A stretch of 64,000 bases of DNA. It comes from Puniceicoccaceae bacterium. Its GTDB lineage: Bacteria > Verrucomicrobiota > Verrucomicrobiia > Opitutales > JAFGAQ01. The stretch spans positions 62,001 through 126,000 of the forward strand of contig JANQOQ010000004.1 of NCBI GenBank assembly GCA_028285755.1. The letters are read 5' to 3'. Within the stretch, counting starts at the first letter, position 1, and each line of letters begins with the position of its first letter. Shown piece after piece: positions 1 to 9,421 of this stretch. The notes beneath the pieces are model-generated. The model ran no database searches. It saw only the letters and a program-made list of their open reading frames with translations, and had not been told where the DNA came from. The position numbers were made by a program, and so were the translations under genes.

Positions 1-2280
1 AGGGATTTCTACAGTATTGGCAGGGATTGAAAAGCCGGGAGTATTTCCGGTAGGATCGAATACGAATATGTCAAACCCTTCGTAGCCGGTATTCATAGGC
101 CCGGTGACAACCACATTCGCACGCACACCCAGATCCTCAGTGATGTTGTAGCTCACGAGAGACACAAACTGATGCTCTGGATTGCCCGGATATTTAAACT
201 CGTCATCAGGATTCGGGGCACTGGGGAATGTAGGTGTAATATACAGACCACCGGTTTCATTTGCACGATCCGCAGTATAACCCGTTGCAAAGAAACCAAG
301 CGTTCGCACTGCATCGATAAATGAGTAACCAAATGTTGCATAAAGCTTGGGGCTTGGCTGATAATTTAGCTCAAACTCAAATGCATTCAGTTGCACGACA
401 TCACGAGTTCCGTTTTGGTTTCTCTCAACGAATTCACGATCTACAATCGCCGTACCGATAAAGAGCTTATTCTCAACCAGCTGAAACTTCGCGCCTACCT
501 CATGCAGCAGGCTTTCCTGAGGTTCTGCAAAATTGGCAACGTCGAAACGTCCTCCTGTGTCAGCGGGGGTCGATTGGCTGTAACCATAAGTGTAATAAAG
601 ATTCATGTAGTCAGTCGCCTTGTAGGTAATGCTACCGCTGTAGTTCTCAAGCAGTACAGTGTCCTGCAACTTGAAGCCCTGCTCGTTGGCATCATCAAAA
701 TCACCGTCTTCATTGAAGTCGAAACGACCGGTTGCCCCTACAATCGGGTGAACTTCTTCTGCATCCACAACGTCAAAACCGGCTCCAAGATCAATAATGA
801 AGTTCTCAATCGCTTTGACGCTGAATTGAACAAAGGGGCCAAAGATAGTTCCTGTAGAATGCCCACCGGTTCCTCCATAATACCAGCGATCCAAAATACC
901 ATGAGGCTCTTCATCCGGAACGTAAGGGTCACCATTATTGACAAACCCAAGATCAGGGACGCGGCGATTATTACCCTCAATTGGGCGCGTCAAATCCCAG
1001 AAGTTTACAGGCTCATTGAAGAAGTGATTTACAGACCACACATCCTCATAGCGGTAGCGCAGACCTGCACTCACGTCGTAATCTTCCTTCTCAACCACGA
1101 TCATTGCACGTGTGTCAAAGCTCCAGTTATCACGTAGAAGCTCAGAATAATGATAAGAGCTGAAAGTGCTACGATCGATCCATTGGAAATAGGAATTGGT
1201 TTCGATGTAAACGTCATCACTCAAGGTGAAAGTCTGGATAGCTTGCGCCCAAAAGTTTCTACCGTATGAATCATCACCCGGAGCCAAAAGGCGTATGCTA
1301 CGATCTAATTCTACAGGATTATCCAGATCGAGAGGGACGATGGTTGCAAAACCCGCACCTCCAAATACAGAAGCCATGTCAACGCCGGGAACTGCTCCTG
1401 GTATAAACACGCCAACTCCATCTCCCAACCGTGAGATGTAGTCGAAGTATTCCGCATCGGTCCCAATGTTGGGAATGTAAAGACCATCATCGATCAACTG
1501 CTGAGTAGGGCGATTCATTCCCCAGTTTTCTGTGTAGTCAGCCACGAAGAATTCTGCAGCGACAAAGAGTTCATAGCGGTCGCTGGGGCGATAGGTCATC
1601 GCACCATAAATAGCCTGAGTCTTCTTTTTGCCAAATTGATAATATCCTTCTGTGTCCTCACCGGAATAGGAAACGCGATATGCCAGCGTGTCACTGATCG
1701 GCGCACTGTAATCCACCTGCCAGAATCGAGTATCGTAAGAACCAATGGTTGCCGATATAACACCGCGCGCCTGGTCGAAGTAAGGACGCTTTGTGATCAA
1801 GTCTGCGAAACCACCAAGATAATTAGAAGTGCCAAAAATCGGACCTGCAGGGCCCTTAACAATGTTTACTGACTCAACCGCGTTAAAGTTGATGGGCAAT
1901 CCGTTACCATTACTGGTTAAGCCTTTACGGATGCCGTTTACGAAAAGGTCTGCCTCCTGACCACGGAGATTCGGTGTAGTCGGTGCGCCAAAGTTACTTG
2001 CAGTATATGAAGACGAGGTTAAGCGCGCAAAGTCACGTGGAGTTTTGATGCTGATCGCATCCAGCTGCTCACGCGAAATGATCGTTACATTACGCGGGGT
2101 TTCGAGGATGCTTCGGTCGGTACCAAATACCGAGTTGAAGGGTCTGGTAGTAGGCAGGATACTCTCTTCCACCGGCACCTCTTCCGAGATAAATGCTTCG
2201 AGTTCCTGTGGTGCCTGGGCATGCAGCCCATTATTTAGGACGCAGATAGCAAGCGTCATAAATGCAATCAGTTTTTTCAT
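1..2280 (-). CDS. TonB-dependent outer-membrane receptor, 3' end beyond window
   Basis: The frame is open for 760 codons from the ATG at 2280 to the window edge, so the C-terminus of the barrel is missing. It starts with a Sec signal (MKKLIAFM..., ending around LHAQ), followed by a short acidic segment containing ELEAFISEE and SILETPR. A plug domain follows (VNIVKGPAGPIFG at about residues 145-160), then the start of a beta barrel rich in aromatic residues. The family imports scarce nutrients across the outer membrane using TonB energy. The genes that follow on the opposite side of the promoter handle adenine, adenosine and purine bases, so a nucleoside or purine substrate is likely (inference). 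The N-terminus closely resembles that of the receptor at 32688-35285, so the two are paralogues. A strong sigma-54-like promoter lies upstream. Confidence 0.9.
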   Translation of the reverse strand, partial: MKKLIAFMTLAICVLNNGLHAQAPQELEAFISEEVPVEESILPTTRPFNSVFGTDRSILETPRNVTIISREQLDAISIKTPRDFARLTSSSYTASNFGAPTTPNLRGQEADLFVNGIRKGLTSNGNGLPINFNAVESVNIVKGPAGPIFGTSNYLGGFADLITKRPYFDQARGVISATIGSYDTRFWQVDYSAPISDTLAYRVSYSGEDTEGYYQFGKKKTQAIYGAMTYRPSDRYELFVAAEFFVADYTENWGMNRPTQQLIDDGLYIPNIGTDAEYFDYISRLGDGVGVFIPGAVPGVDMASVFGGAGFATIVPLDLDNPVELDRSIRLLAPGDDSYGRNFWAQAIQTFTLSDDVYIETNSYFQWIDRSTFSSYHYSELLRDNWSFDTRAMIVVEKEDYDVSAGLRYRYEDVWSVNHFFNEPVNFWDLTRPIEGNNRRVPDLGFVNNGDPYVPDEEPHGILDRWYYGGTGGHSTGTIFGPFVQFSVKAIENFIIDLGAGFDVVDAEEVHPIVGATGRFDFNEDGDFDDANEQGFKLQDTVLLENYSGSITYKATDYMNLYYTYGYSQSTPADTGGRFDVANFAEPQESLLHEVGAKFQLVENKLFIGTAIVDREFVERNQNGTRDVVQLNAFEFELNYQPSPKLYATFGYSFIDAVRTLGFFATGYTADRANETGGLYITPTFPSAPNPDDEFKYPGNPEHQFVSLVSYNITEDLGVRANVVVTGPMNTGYEGFDIFVFDPTGNTPGFSIPANTVEIP

Positions 2281-2346
2281 GTTCATTAGTTGATAGTTTT
2301 CGAGTTAATTAAAAATCTTCTGAACCTTCAGATTGCAGCGGTTTGA

Positions 2347-2362
2347 TGCATCAAGCGTGCCA
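2347..2362 (-). promoter_or_regulatory. Candidate sigma-54 promoter of the first TonB receptor
   Basis: The minus strand reads TGGCACGCTTGATGCA. It matches the -24/-12 consensus TGGCAYR-N4-TTGCW at all but one position, with the required 12-base step from GG to GC. Predicted transcription start is near 2336, giving a leader of about 56 bases. The -12 box lies inside a perfect 12-base palindrome (TTGATGCATCAA, 2343-2354), and a CTAAC-N4-GTTAG inverted repeat sits just upstream (2377-2390); either could be an operator. Confidence 0.6.
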
Positions 2363-2421
2363 CAGTAGTAGATTTACTAACCTTTGTTAGAATTGTTCAA
2401 AAAAATGCTACAAATCAGGCT

Positions 2422-4218
2422 TTAATCAGAAAACAGGGTCTGTTTTTTCATCTCAGGTACCAGCACCAAACCTTTGTCGGTCAACCGTATTTCGGGGATT
2501 ACCGAAAGGGGTAACAAATTGAAGCCCATGTAGGGCAATGTGCATCCCGCTTCATTCCAGGCTTTCTTCATGGCTGTGACCTCTACTGCAACCTCTCCTG
2601 CACGCTTATCCGACATTAGGCCGGCAATGGGTAATGGCACGGCCGCTTTCACCTCCCCATTGGCAACGACGACTACCCCACCCTGGTGCTTACGAATGGT
2701 TTCAATGGCCAGCTGCATATCGGCTTCGTTGAGACCGGCAACTACCACATTATGCGCGTCGTGGCCTACGCTGCTGGCGACAGCACCTTCCTTCAGCTTA
2801 AAATTCTGCAAAAACCCATAGCCGATTTCGCCATTCTTCCCGTAACGCTCAATAACCGTAAGATAACAACAGTCATTTGCTTCAAGAAAAGCATCCCAGT
2901 TCTCACTTCCTGCCTTGAAATGTGCGGTCGTGTGCAACGTAACGATGCCTGGTAGTTCGGTGCGCAACAGATGCACGGTGCAGTCATTGGCCGGAAGATC
3001 AGGAGTCAATTTCAGCGATTCGGGCATCGTGACCGTTTCGTAAGCCGGTTTTGGATAGACATAACGCTCGTTTGCTAACTGATTTTCAAGTAATGAGGTA
3101 ATCTTCTTATCTTCAACGACCAGCTCCCCACCATACCAGGTATTCTGGACTTCGAGTTCATCATTGAGCAGGACGATATCCGCGCGTCTACCGGAACCAA
3201 GCCCGCCGAATTCTCCATCCTGATGATAACGCGTAGCCCCATGCAAGCTCCCCATGCTCCAGGCAGTTGCCGGTGCAATACCTGCCGCCTGTGCCTGGCG
3301 GGTCACCCAATCCAGCCCGAACATAAAAAGGTCGTCTGCGTCCCGGTCATCCGTGCAAACACAAACCCGTTTCGGTGAGTCTCCATATTGAGTAACCGCC
3401 CGAATTGCTAAAGGCAGACTGTGCCAGGGGGTAGTCGGTGGCCCACCCCGCAGAAATACCCACATGCCGGCTTCAAGGAAATCGTTCGCTATATCCGGGT
3501 CAATGGCTTCATGGGTATCGGTTACCCCACTCGCAGCATAAGCAGCTACAAATTCACGTCCATAGATATGCCCACATATGACCTTGTCTCGCTTGAGTGA
3601 TTCCGCGATGAGGCCGTGGCTGCGCTCATCACCCATACAAACCGGCACGAAATCCATCTTTTCACCCAGGGCCAGAATTTCAGGCCATTTTTCAAAGAGT
3701 GCTGCTGCTTTTTCAGGCGTCAGGTCGCCTCCGCAGGTCTCGAGTCCGGGATGGGTTGCTGGAATCGCACTGGGCAAGGTAAGGAAAATATTTAGGGGAG
3801 CCATACGCGCATCTTCGAGCATCCACTCGATGCCATCCGTATCGCACACGTTCCCAATCTCGTGACTATCGCAAAAAATCGTAGTTGTGCCATTGAGAAG
3901 CGCAGCCTCCGCGTAGGCACAGGCGGACATCATGCTGCTCTCGATGTGGATGTGGGGATCCACCAAGCCCGGTGCTACAATCCCTCTATTCGCGTTGTAT
4001 TTTTTCCCTGAACTCCCTGTGAAGCTACCTGCAGGCTGAATCGCTGCAATGCGCCCTCCGGACACCCATACTTCCTTATCCAGCAGGATTTTCTCGGTAT
4101 AGGTATTGAGCACGCGGGAATCCGTAATGACAAGATCAGGCTCGGTAGTGCCATTCGCGACGGCGGCCAGCTGCCGCGTGAGTTCCCAAAGGGGTTTAAC
4201 GCTAAATCGGGTGATCAT
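2422..4218 (-). CDS. ade: Adenine deaminase
   Basis: This 598-residue protein has the usual length of microbial adenine deaminase, a metal-dependent amidohydrolase that converts adenine to hypoxanthine and ammonia in the cytoplasm. The HxH metal site is at about residues 89-91 ([12 protein letters not shown]), followed by the family segment DSHEIGNV. The C-terminal half carries the family block SVGHDAHN. It begins 5 bases after the stop of the adenosine deaminase-like gene, and with the AzgA-type permease it forms a three-gene leftward operon. It would act on adenine brought in by the permease, feeding hypoxanthine to the phosphoribosyltransferase at 9422 and releasing ammonia. The family assignment is firm. 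Confidence 0.95.
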   Translation of the reverse strand: MITRFSVKPLWELTRQLAAVANGTTEPDLVITDSRVLNTYTEKILLDKEVWVSGGRIAAIQPAGSFTGSSGKKYNANRGIVAPGLVDPHIHIESSMMSACAYAEAALLNGTTTIFCDSHEIGNVCDTDGIEWMLEDARMAPLNIFLTLPSAIPATHPGLETCGGDLTPEKAAALFEKWPEILALGEKMDFVPVCMGDERSHGLIAESLKRDKVICGHIYGREFVAAYAASGVTDTHEAIDPDIANDFLEAGMWVFLRGGPPTTPWHSLPLAIRAVTQYGDSPKRVCVCTDDRDADDLFMFGLDWVTRQAQAAGIAPATAWSMGSLHGATRYHQDGEFGGLGSGRRADIVLLNDELEVQNTWYGGELVVEDKKITSLLENQLANERYVYPKPAYETVTMPESLKLTPDLPANDCTVHLLRTELPGIVTLHTTAHFKAGSENWDAFLEANDCCYLTVIERYGKNGEIGYGFLQNFKLKEGAVASSVGHDAHNVVVAGLNEADMQLAIETIRKHQGGVVVVANGEVKAAVPLPIAGLMSDKRAGEVAVEVTAMKKAWNEAGCTLPYMGFNLLPLSVIPEIRLTDKGLVLVPEMKKQTLFSD

Positions 4219-4223
4219 AGGTA

Positions 4224-5783
4224 TTAGATTTTCAGTTTCAGGTAGTTCTTTCCGTAGCCATAGGTTTCGGCATTTACTTCAGCGAGACGACTCTGCCAGG
4301 ATACATTTTTAAAGCTCTCTTCAAACACTTCCATATCCGCCTCATACGATGCAGTGAGTGCCTCTTTTTCCAGATGGTTAAGGAAAGAGAATTGGATACT
4401 GTTGTGTGCCATTCGGGTCATTTCTGTCCAGGAAAGGTTAAACAGTGAAACACCTAGCATATACTCATCAGTCATATTGGATGACCACATACCACGATCA
4501 TCGGTATTAAAGCATACCGGTATACCCTGCCGCAGATAAATGGGAAACGGATGTTTTTTCGGATCCGGTACGTACTTGAGCAGATGGTTGGAAATCAGAT
4601 TGATCTCGATCAAGTGTTGTGCCGCGCGCATATGCTGCATGGTTTTGAAGTCCTGAATCAAATTACATCCGTGACCAATACGGCTCGCACCTAGTCTTAG
4701 AGTGTCAAAGATATAACTATCCGGTGCTTCACTCTCCCCTGCGTGAATGGAAATACCGATATCCGGGTAAATCCGCAACATTTCATCGTAGACTTCAGTA
4801 AATCTTGCCGGATAACCCATGGCATCGTCCTCACGGCCGGCCATATTAATACCCCGCCAGAGCTCACGATTTGCGTCGAGAAACGCATATTGTTTGCGCA
4901 CATTGTCCAAAGCATCGGGTGCGAACCGCAAAACCACCGTTTGAAAACGTATCATTACGCCGGTTGCAAGCGCATCAGGCTGGTTAAGGCGATTCAGTAT
5001 AAAAGCATCGTATTCTTCAGGAGTCATCGTGGTACCATCAGGTCGACGTTTGCCCCAGGGACCGCTCATTATCTCAATGTATCGAATGCCCTCGGCACCG
5101 TACATTTCCATGTTTTCAACCATCAGGTTGCCGATCACTGTAGCATCCGAAAGGAGAGAACCCAGACGTGGCCAGTGATACTCAAAAAATTCATCCCGGC
5201 CCTCACTGATACTGTCAAGAACCACTGAAGACTTCCAGGATTTCTTTTCAGTTTCACTTAAGGATTCCAGAGGTTTAAAATCTCCCTGAAGGTCGCTGCT
5301 CAGCTCATTGTAAAGTTGCTCATGGACAGTCATCCAACGAATCGTGTTTGGCCCGGACCACTGTTGCAGAGATTCTGGTAGAGTGTAATTCGTCACCTTA
5401 AAGCGGGTATAAAAGGTCTGTCCGCCATTCCTGGATTTATCAGTTGCAATGCGATACCACATATCCGGCAGCATCGAGCCCCCCATATGGTGGTGGAGAT
5501 CACCGCCCTTAGGCATCGCATAGAGAAAGCGATAGAGGTCCTCAGGTGTGCCCTCCTTTTTGATTGTCTCGTATATATTCGCGATCCCACTAGTGCGTTT
5601 CGTTGCAGCTTTGAAGAATGCCTTTTTATTCGCGGAAACGGGCTTACCCGCTTTATCGAGTGGCTGGGATACCTGAGCTTCTGCGGTGCTTTTACCCAGG
5701 ATTGCACCTGCGAGTGCGGAAAACGCTCCGGTCTTTAAGAAAGAGCGACGGTTAAATCGGGAATGCGAGGATTCGTTATGCAT
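4224..5783 (-). CDS. Tat-exported adenosine deaminase-like enzyme
   Basis: The protein is 519 residues, longer than cytosolic adenosine deaminase (about 330-350). It opens with a twin-arginine signal (NRRSFLK at about residues 11-17, then an AGAILG hydrophobic stretch), so it is probably folded in the cytoplasm and exported to the periplasm. Adenosine/AMP deaminase family motifs are present in order: [11 protein letters not shown] at about 93-103 (metal HxH), a HAGES segment, GASRIGHG and FNTDDRGM. The layout resembles the secreted ADGF/CECR1-type deaminases. Expected reaction is adenosine (or a related nucleoside) to inosine plus ammonia. It lies 12 bases downstream of the permease gene and 5 bases before ade. 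Periplasmic location fits the exported nucleosidases in this cluster. Exact substrate is inferred. Confidence 0.88.
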   Translation of the reverse strand: MHNESSHSRFNRRSFLKTGAFSALAGAILGKSTAEAQVSQPLDKAGKPVSANKKAFFKAATKRTSGIANIYETIKKEGTPEDLYRFLYAMPKGGDLHHHMGGSMLPDMWYRIATDKSRNGGQTFYTRFKVTNYTLPESLQQWSGPNTIRWMTVHEQLYNELSSDLQGDFKPLESLSETEKKSWKSSVVLDSISEGRDEFFEYHWPRLGSLLSDATVIGNLMVENMEMYGAEGIRYIEIMSGPWGKRRPDGTTMTPEEYDAFILNRLNQPDALATGVMIRFQTVVLRFAPDALDNVRKQYAFLDANRELWRGINMAGREDDAMGYPARFTEVYDEMLRIYPDIGISIHAGESEAPDSYIFDTLRLGASRIGHGCNLIQDFKTMQHMRAAQHLIEINLISNHLLKYVPDPKKHPFPIYLRQGIPVCFNTDDRGMWSSNMTDEYMLGVSLFNLSWTEMTRMAHNSIQFSFLNHLEKEALTASYEADMEVFEESFKNVSWQSRLAEVNAETYGYGKNYLKLKI

Positions 5784-5795
5784 GGCAGGATTCGA

Positions 5796-7112
5796 TTATC
5801 GGGTTGCGTAGTAAAGGATGAATAAAAGGGCCACGACATAGGTGAGTATTGGCACTTGTTTATATTTCCCTCCACATAGCGTGATGAAGAGCCAAATAAC
5901 CAAACCGAGGCCTATCCCTTCGGTAATACTAAACGTAAGCGGGATCATGAGCATCGTGATAACAGAGCCGGTCATCTCTGCCATATTGTCAAAATCCAGA
6001 TCGCGCAGACCCTGTGCCATAAACACACCCACCATGACAAGTGCAGGCGTAGTCGCAACTGCGGGCACAGCCCCAATGATCGGTGCAAAAAACAATGCGA
6101 GCAGGAAACACGCGCCAACGGTCACTGCAGTCAGCCCCGTACGGCCGCCGGACTCAATACCCGCTGCTGACTCCACATAAGAGGTGGTCGTCGAAGTTCC
6201 CAGGAATGCACCCGTCGATGTCGCAATTGCATCGGCAGTGAGCGCTTTGCCCATCTTGGGCATTTTGCCTTTTGCGTTCATCATATTGGTGCGGCGCCCC
6301 AGGCCGATTAAAGTCCCTAGCGAGTCAAAAAGATCGAGCATTAGCAGTGTGATGAGCACCGAGAGGGTCTCCATCGAGAAATGGGTAAATGGATAGAAGA
6401 GATCGAGCTTAGCAAACGTCGGCTCCATTGACGGCGGTGCCGAAACAAAACCGGTAAACTGCGTAATCATTCCCCCCTCACCATTTGGCACTACCAGGCC
6501 GATCAGGGTGACGCCGATAATCGCCAATAAAATAGCCCCAGGTATTCTCCAGAATGTGAGCACCGAAATCGCGATAATACCCACCAAAACGAGAATCGAT
6601 GTGGGTGAGGTGATGTCACCCACAGTCACCAGAGTAGCTTCGTCATTCATAACGATTCCCACGTTCTTCAGGCCAATGAACGCGATGAAAAAGCCAATAC
6701 CTGTCTGAATACCTATCTTGATCCCATTGGGTAGCGCTTCGGCAATTTTACTCCGCAAGCCCGTCACGGAGAGTATGAGAAAGAGAATACCGTTCCAGAA
6801 AGTCAGAGAGAGTGCAGCCTGCCAGGAAAGCCCCATGCCCAGCACGATCACAAAGGCAAAATACGCATTGGTCCCCATACCGGGAGCCAGTGCAATTGGG
6901 TAGTTGGTCAACGCTGCAATCAGAAAGCAGCCAATTGCTGCAGCAACTGCGGTTACGGTGATCAGGGAGTCCTTGGGAAGACCGGCAACTTCCAGGATAT
7001 TGGGATTAACCGCCAGGATGTAAGCCATCGCAGCAAAGGTTGTTAGCCCCGCGATGAGCTCCTTGCTGATTGTGGTATTATTTTCGCTTAATTTAAACAA
7101 CTTTTCGATCAT
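5796..7112 (-). CDS. AzgA/PbuG-type purine base permease (NCS2 superfamily)
   Basis: This is a 438-residue multi-spanning membrane protein of the AzgA-like group, which imports hypoxanthine, guanine and adenine with protons. Diagnostic segments are ELIAGLTTFAAMAYILAVNP near the start, GMGTNAYFAF, and GTSTTTSYVESAAGIESGGR in the middle. I chose the ATG at 7112 (MIEKLFKL); an in-frame TTG at 7121 adds three residues. It is the first gene of the operon with the Tat deaminase and adenine deaminase. A good sigma-54-like site lies at 7140-7155, and the divergent neighbour is an exported NUP-family protein. Its role would be to bring the bases released outside the membrane into the cytoplasm. Confidence 0.92.
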   Translation of the reverse strand: MIEKLFKLSENNTTISKELIAGLTTFAAMAYILAVNPNILEVAGLPKDSLITVTAVAAAIGCFLIAALTNYPIALAPGMGTNAYFAFVIVLGMGLSWQAALSLTFWNGILFLILSVTGLRSKIAEALPNGIKIGIQTGIGFFIAFIGLKNVGIVMNDEATLVTVGDITSPTSILVLVGIIAISVLTFWRIPGAILLAIIGVTLIGLVVPNGEGGMITQFTGFVSAPPSMEPTFAKLDLFYPFTHFSMETLSVLITLLMLDLFDSLGTLIGLGRRTNMMNAKGKMPKMGKALTADAIATSTGAFLGTSTTTSYVESAAGIESGGRTGLTAVTVGACFLLALFFAPIIGAVPAVATTPALVMVGVFMAQGLRDLDFDNMAEMTGSVITMLMIPLTFSITEGIGLGLVIWLFITLCGGKYKQVPILTYVVALLFILYYATR

Positions 7113-7139
7113 AGCAGTCAATAGATTGAGGGCAACTTG

Positions 7140-7155
7140 AGCAGGAATAGTGCCA
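7140..7155 (-). promoter_or_regulatory. Candidate sigma-54 promoter of the permease/deaminase operon
   Basis: The minus strand reads TGGCACTATTCCTGCT. The -24 box TGGCAC is perfect, the -12 box CTGCT keeps the essential GC, and GG-to-GC spacing is exactly 12. Predicted start is near 7129, about 17 bases ahead of the ATG at 7112. It sits back to back with a weaker site for the divergent gene, so that the two TGGCAC boxes form an inverted repeat GTGCCA-N10-TGGCAC. Confidence 0.55.
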
Positions 7156-7165
7156 CCAGTCTATT

Positions 7166-7181
7166 TGGCACGAATTGTGTT
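7166..7181 (+). promoter_or_regulatory. Weak sigma-54-like site ahead of the NUP gene
   Basis: The plus strand reads TGGCACGAATTGTGTT. The -24 half is perfect, but the -12 half has GTGT where TTGC is expected, so the normally essential GC is GT. The spacing would put the transcript start at about 7192, one base before the ATG at 7193, like the other sites in this window. It may be a weak promoter, or it may only provide the second arm of an operator. Confidence 0.25.
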
Positions 7182-7192
7182 CTAATGGAATC

Positions 7193-8236
7193 ATGAAATC
7201 GACTACACTCACACTTTTTATACTCTGTATTCTATCCCCCCTATTTATGACCCAAGCAGCGATCCCCATAAAAGTTGCCGTATTGGCCATGTATGAAATT
7301 GATGAACCCACGGGCGATGTTCCCGGTGAGCTGCAATTCTGGGTAGAGCGGCTGCCCGGCCTACAGGAGGTGGAATTCCCTATGGGCCGAAAACCTATCT
7401 ATTACAACGATGAGGGTGTCTTGGTAACCCTTACCGGCGGTGGTCTTACTCATGCTGCGACTACCGTAACTGCACTGGGATTAGATGAGCGCTTTGATTT
7501 TACAAAAACCTACTGGATCATCGCAGGCATTGCAGGCGCTGACCCTGAGGATGCATCCCTCGGGACCGGTGCATGGGCGACCTGGGTGGTGGACGGTGAT
7601 CTCATGAAAGAGATCGACGGGCGCGAAATCCCCGAAAATTGGCCCTATGGAATGATTCCGCTCGGTGCGAAAGAGCCCAACCAGTTCGACGATGGGTGGT
7701 CGGTGGACAATATCGTTTTCAAGCTCAACGAATCGCTGGTCGAGTGGGCGTATCAACTTACTAAGAACTTTCCGGTGTCCGATGCCCCAGAACTGGCAGA
7801 ATTTCGCGAGCAATTCACCGGATTCCCCAACGCACAAAAGCCACCCATGGTGATCAAGGGGGACTCTCTTGCCTCCAGTACCTATTGGCATGGTGGGCTT
7901 ATGAACCAATGGGCGAATGACTGGGTGAAGCACTACAGCAATGGCGAAGGCAACTTTGTAATGACCAATATGGAGGACACGGGCACACTCACAGCACTGC
8001 GCAGGCTATCAAGAGTGGGCAAGGTGGATATGGAGCGCGTACTCGTGCTCCGCACTGCCAGTAATTTCTCCCGCCAGCCCGAGGGTGCCTCCGTTGCCTG
8101 GAGTACTACCGCACCCTACCCGCTGGGCGGACGGCCCGCACTTGAAGCTGCCTATCAGCTCGGTCGCCGGGTCGTGGATACGTTGCTTGCCGGTTGGGAA
8201 GAATACGAGGTGATTCTACCCAGTTATGAGGATTGA
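7193..8236 (+). CDS. Exported NUP-family protein (purine nucleoside permease/nucleosidase)
   Basis: This 347-residue protein belongs to the family named after fungal purine nucleoside permease (NUP), whose fold is that of nucleoside phosphorylases. It has a clear Sec signal (MKSTTLTLFILCILSPLFM, cut near AQAA) and no further membrane segments, so it is most likely a soluble periplasmic enzyme rather than a permease. Family segments include VAVLAMYEI, GGGLTHAATT, IAGIAGADP and TNMEDTGTL. I start it at the ATG at 7193; an in-frame TTG at 7175 would spoil the signal peptide. It is divergent from the purine base permease. Expected role is splitting purine nucleosides outside the inner membrane, which is inference from fold and location. 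Its stop overlaps the convergent YhhQ-type gene by 13 bases. Confidence 0.85.
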   Translation: MKSTTLTLFILCILSPLFMTQAAIPIKVAVLAMYEIDEPTGDVPGELQFWVERLPGLQEVEFPMGRKPIYYNDEGVLVTLTGGGLTHAATTVTALGLDERFDFTKTYWIIAGIAGADPEDASLGTGAWATWVVDGDLMKEIDGREIPENWPYGMIPLGAKEPNQFDDGWSVDNIVFKLNESLVEWAYQLTKNFPVSDAPELAEFREQFTGFPNAQKPPMVIKGDSLASSTYWHGGLMNQWANDWVKHYSNGEGNFVMTNMEDTGTLTALRRLSRVGKVDMERVLVLRTASNFSRQPEGASVAWSTTAPYPLGGRPALEAAYQLGRRVVDTLLAGWEEYEVILPSYED

Positions 8237-8892
8237 TCCTCTGCTTTCGCAGGCTCCTGCTTGAGCCAGTAGACCAGCAGATAAACAAAGGGTGTGTCGA
8301 CAATGGCTACAGCGACCTTCAGCAGCCAATAGCCAAAGACTACGCCCGGTATCTGCGCCCAGGGGATAATGCCGCCAAAGGCGATCACCGTAAATACCGT
8401 GGTATCGATGAGCTGGGAGCCCATCGTTGATAGGTTGTTACGCAGCCAGAACATCTTCTCACCGGTTATATTTCGCCAGAAGTGGAACGCCCATAAGTCA
8501 TGAAACTGTGCAGTCAGATAAGCGACCATCGAAGCCAATAGTATGCGCGGCACTGCGCCGAGCACGGCGTTGAAGCTGTCATTATAGGCCGGATCCACAA
8601 CATCCGCAATCGGGAGCTGGACGACGACGAAGGTCATAAAAACCACCAGTGCATTTGCAAAGAACCCAAGCCAGACGACTGTCGTTGCGCGCGCTTTGCC
8701 AAATACCTCCGCTACAGCATCGGTTATAGGGAATGTGAGTGCGTATGCAACAATCCCGGATGAGAATGCAACCGTAATGCCAAATAAGTGAAACTGTGCG
8801 AGCTTGGTGCTCAGCACATTGAGGATCGATACCCCCGCAATAAACACCGTCAGCAATACCCAGAACTTCTGCTCCCTCTCCCAATCTTTCAT
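8224..8892 (-). CDS. YhhQ/VUT-family membrane transporter
   Basis: A 222-residue membrane protein with about six hydrophobic segments, of the YhhQ family (queuosine precursor transporter/vitamin uptake). Family features are the ITDAVAEVFGKARA segment after the second membrane span and the DTTVFTVIAFGG segment near the C-terminus. Characterised members import 7-deazapurine queuosine precursors such as preQ0 and preQ1. Here it sits among purine genes with no queuosine biosynthesis genes nearby, so it may import a purine or deazapurine for salvage; this is inference. It lies 61 bases downstream of the cupin gene on the same strand. I looked for a preQ1 riboswitch in that gap and did not find one. 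Confidence 0.85.
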   Translation of the reverse strand: MKDWEREQKFWVLLTVFIAGVSILNVLSTKLAQFHLFGITVAFSSGIVAYALTFPITDAVAEVFGKARATTVVWLGFFANALVVFMTFVVVQLPIADVVDPAYNDSFNAVLGAVPRILLASMVAYLTAQFHDLWAFHFWRNITGEKMFWLRNNLSTMGSQLIDTTVFTVIAFGGIIPWAQIPGVVFGYWLLKVAVAIVDTPFVYLLVYWLKQEPAKAEDQSS

Positions 8893-8953
8893 GGCCGAGG
8901 GTTAGACCATGAATCATTCCAATCTATTAAATGAGCGAAATTAGCTCTCTAGC

Positions 8954-9316
8954 TCAATCCACAAACACCTGATCCTCGGGCGTCCAGGCGGGGACGCAGG
9001 TGACGAGCATTTTGAGAGGTTGGTCGGTATGGTTGGTGATGGTGTGACGCTCCCTGGGAAGGATCACAACGGCATCTCCCGCTTTGAGCAGCTGCTTACT
9101 ATCGCCGATTTCCATTTCACCCTCACCTTCCATGATAAAATAGTGCTCCTCCAATACAATATGGTAATGCGGCTGCACCTGCACACCGGGTGGGATCACG
9201 ATATCCGCCATGCTGATCGTCTTGGCACGGGAGTTGGAGGGCGATACCCATTCGCGCACCACGGCCTTGTCCGGCGCGATGAACTCTGGAGTTTCATTGA
9301 GATTATTCACTTCCAT
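8954..9316 (-). CDS. Small cupin-domain protein
   Basis: This is a single-domain cupin of 120 residues. The first cupin motif is seen as QPHYHIVLEEHYFIMEGEGE (about residues 52-71), with two histidines and a glutamate in metal-binding positions. The second motif appears as LPRERHTITN, supplying another histidine. Such small proteins bind a metal and may be isomerases, dioxygenases or sensory domains, so no function can be assigned. It has no signal peptide. It is divergent from the phosphoribosyltransferase gene at 9422 and upstream of the YhhQ-type transporter, with which it may be cotranscribed. Confidence 0.8.
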   Translation of the reverse strand: MEVNNLNETPEFIAPDKAVVREWVSPSNSRAKTISMADIVIPPGVQVQPHYHIVLEEHYFIMEGEGEMEIGDSKQLLKAGDAVVILPRERHTITNHTDQPLKMLVTCVPAWTPEDQVFVD

Positions 9317-9393
9317 AAGTAACGGATAGCATGAATATTCCGAAAATTAGCAATCTGATAAAGCGCGTATAATTCACAGGCGTGACTTTTATT

Positions 9394-9409
9394 TGGTGCA
9401 TCTTTTGCT
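9394..9409 (+). promoter_or_regulatory. Possible sigma-54 promoter of the phosphoribosyltransferase gene
   Basis: The plus strand reads TGGTGCATCTTTTGCT. The -12 box is perfect and GG-to-GC spacing is 12, but the -24 box is TGGTGC rather than TGGCAC. The predicted start is about 9420, two bases before the ATG. A TATAAT (9409-9414) overlaps its end and is a rival sigma-70 reading, although no good -35 box stands at 17 bases from it. Either way the transcript would be nearly leaderless. Confidence 0.35.
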
Positions 9410-9421
9410 ATAATAGCGCGC

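Noticed and set aside
391-1137. 248-codon open frame on the plus strand
   Set aside because: It is the shadow of the receptor gene on the minus strand, whose plug and barrel motifs are clear.
7113-7192. Guanine-type purine riboswitch ahead of the purine permease or NUP gene
   Set aside because: The divergent gap is about 80 bases and contains none of the conserved purine-aptamer loop sequences.
8893-8953. preQ1 riboswitch ahead of the YhhQ-type gene
   Set aside because: The 61-base gap has repeated GAGCTA units but not the C-rich and A-rich tail arrangement of a preQ1 aptamer.
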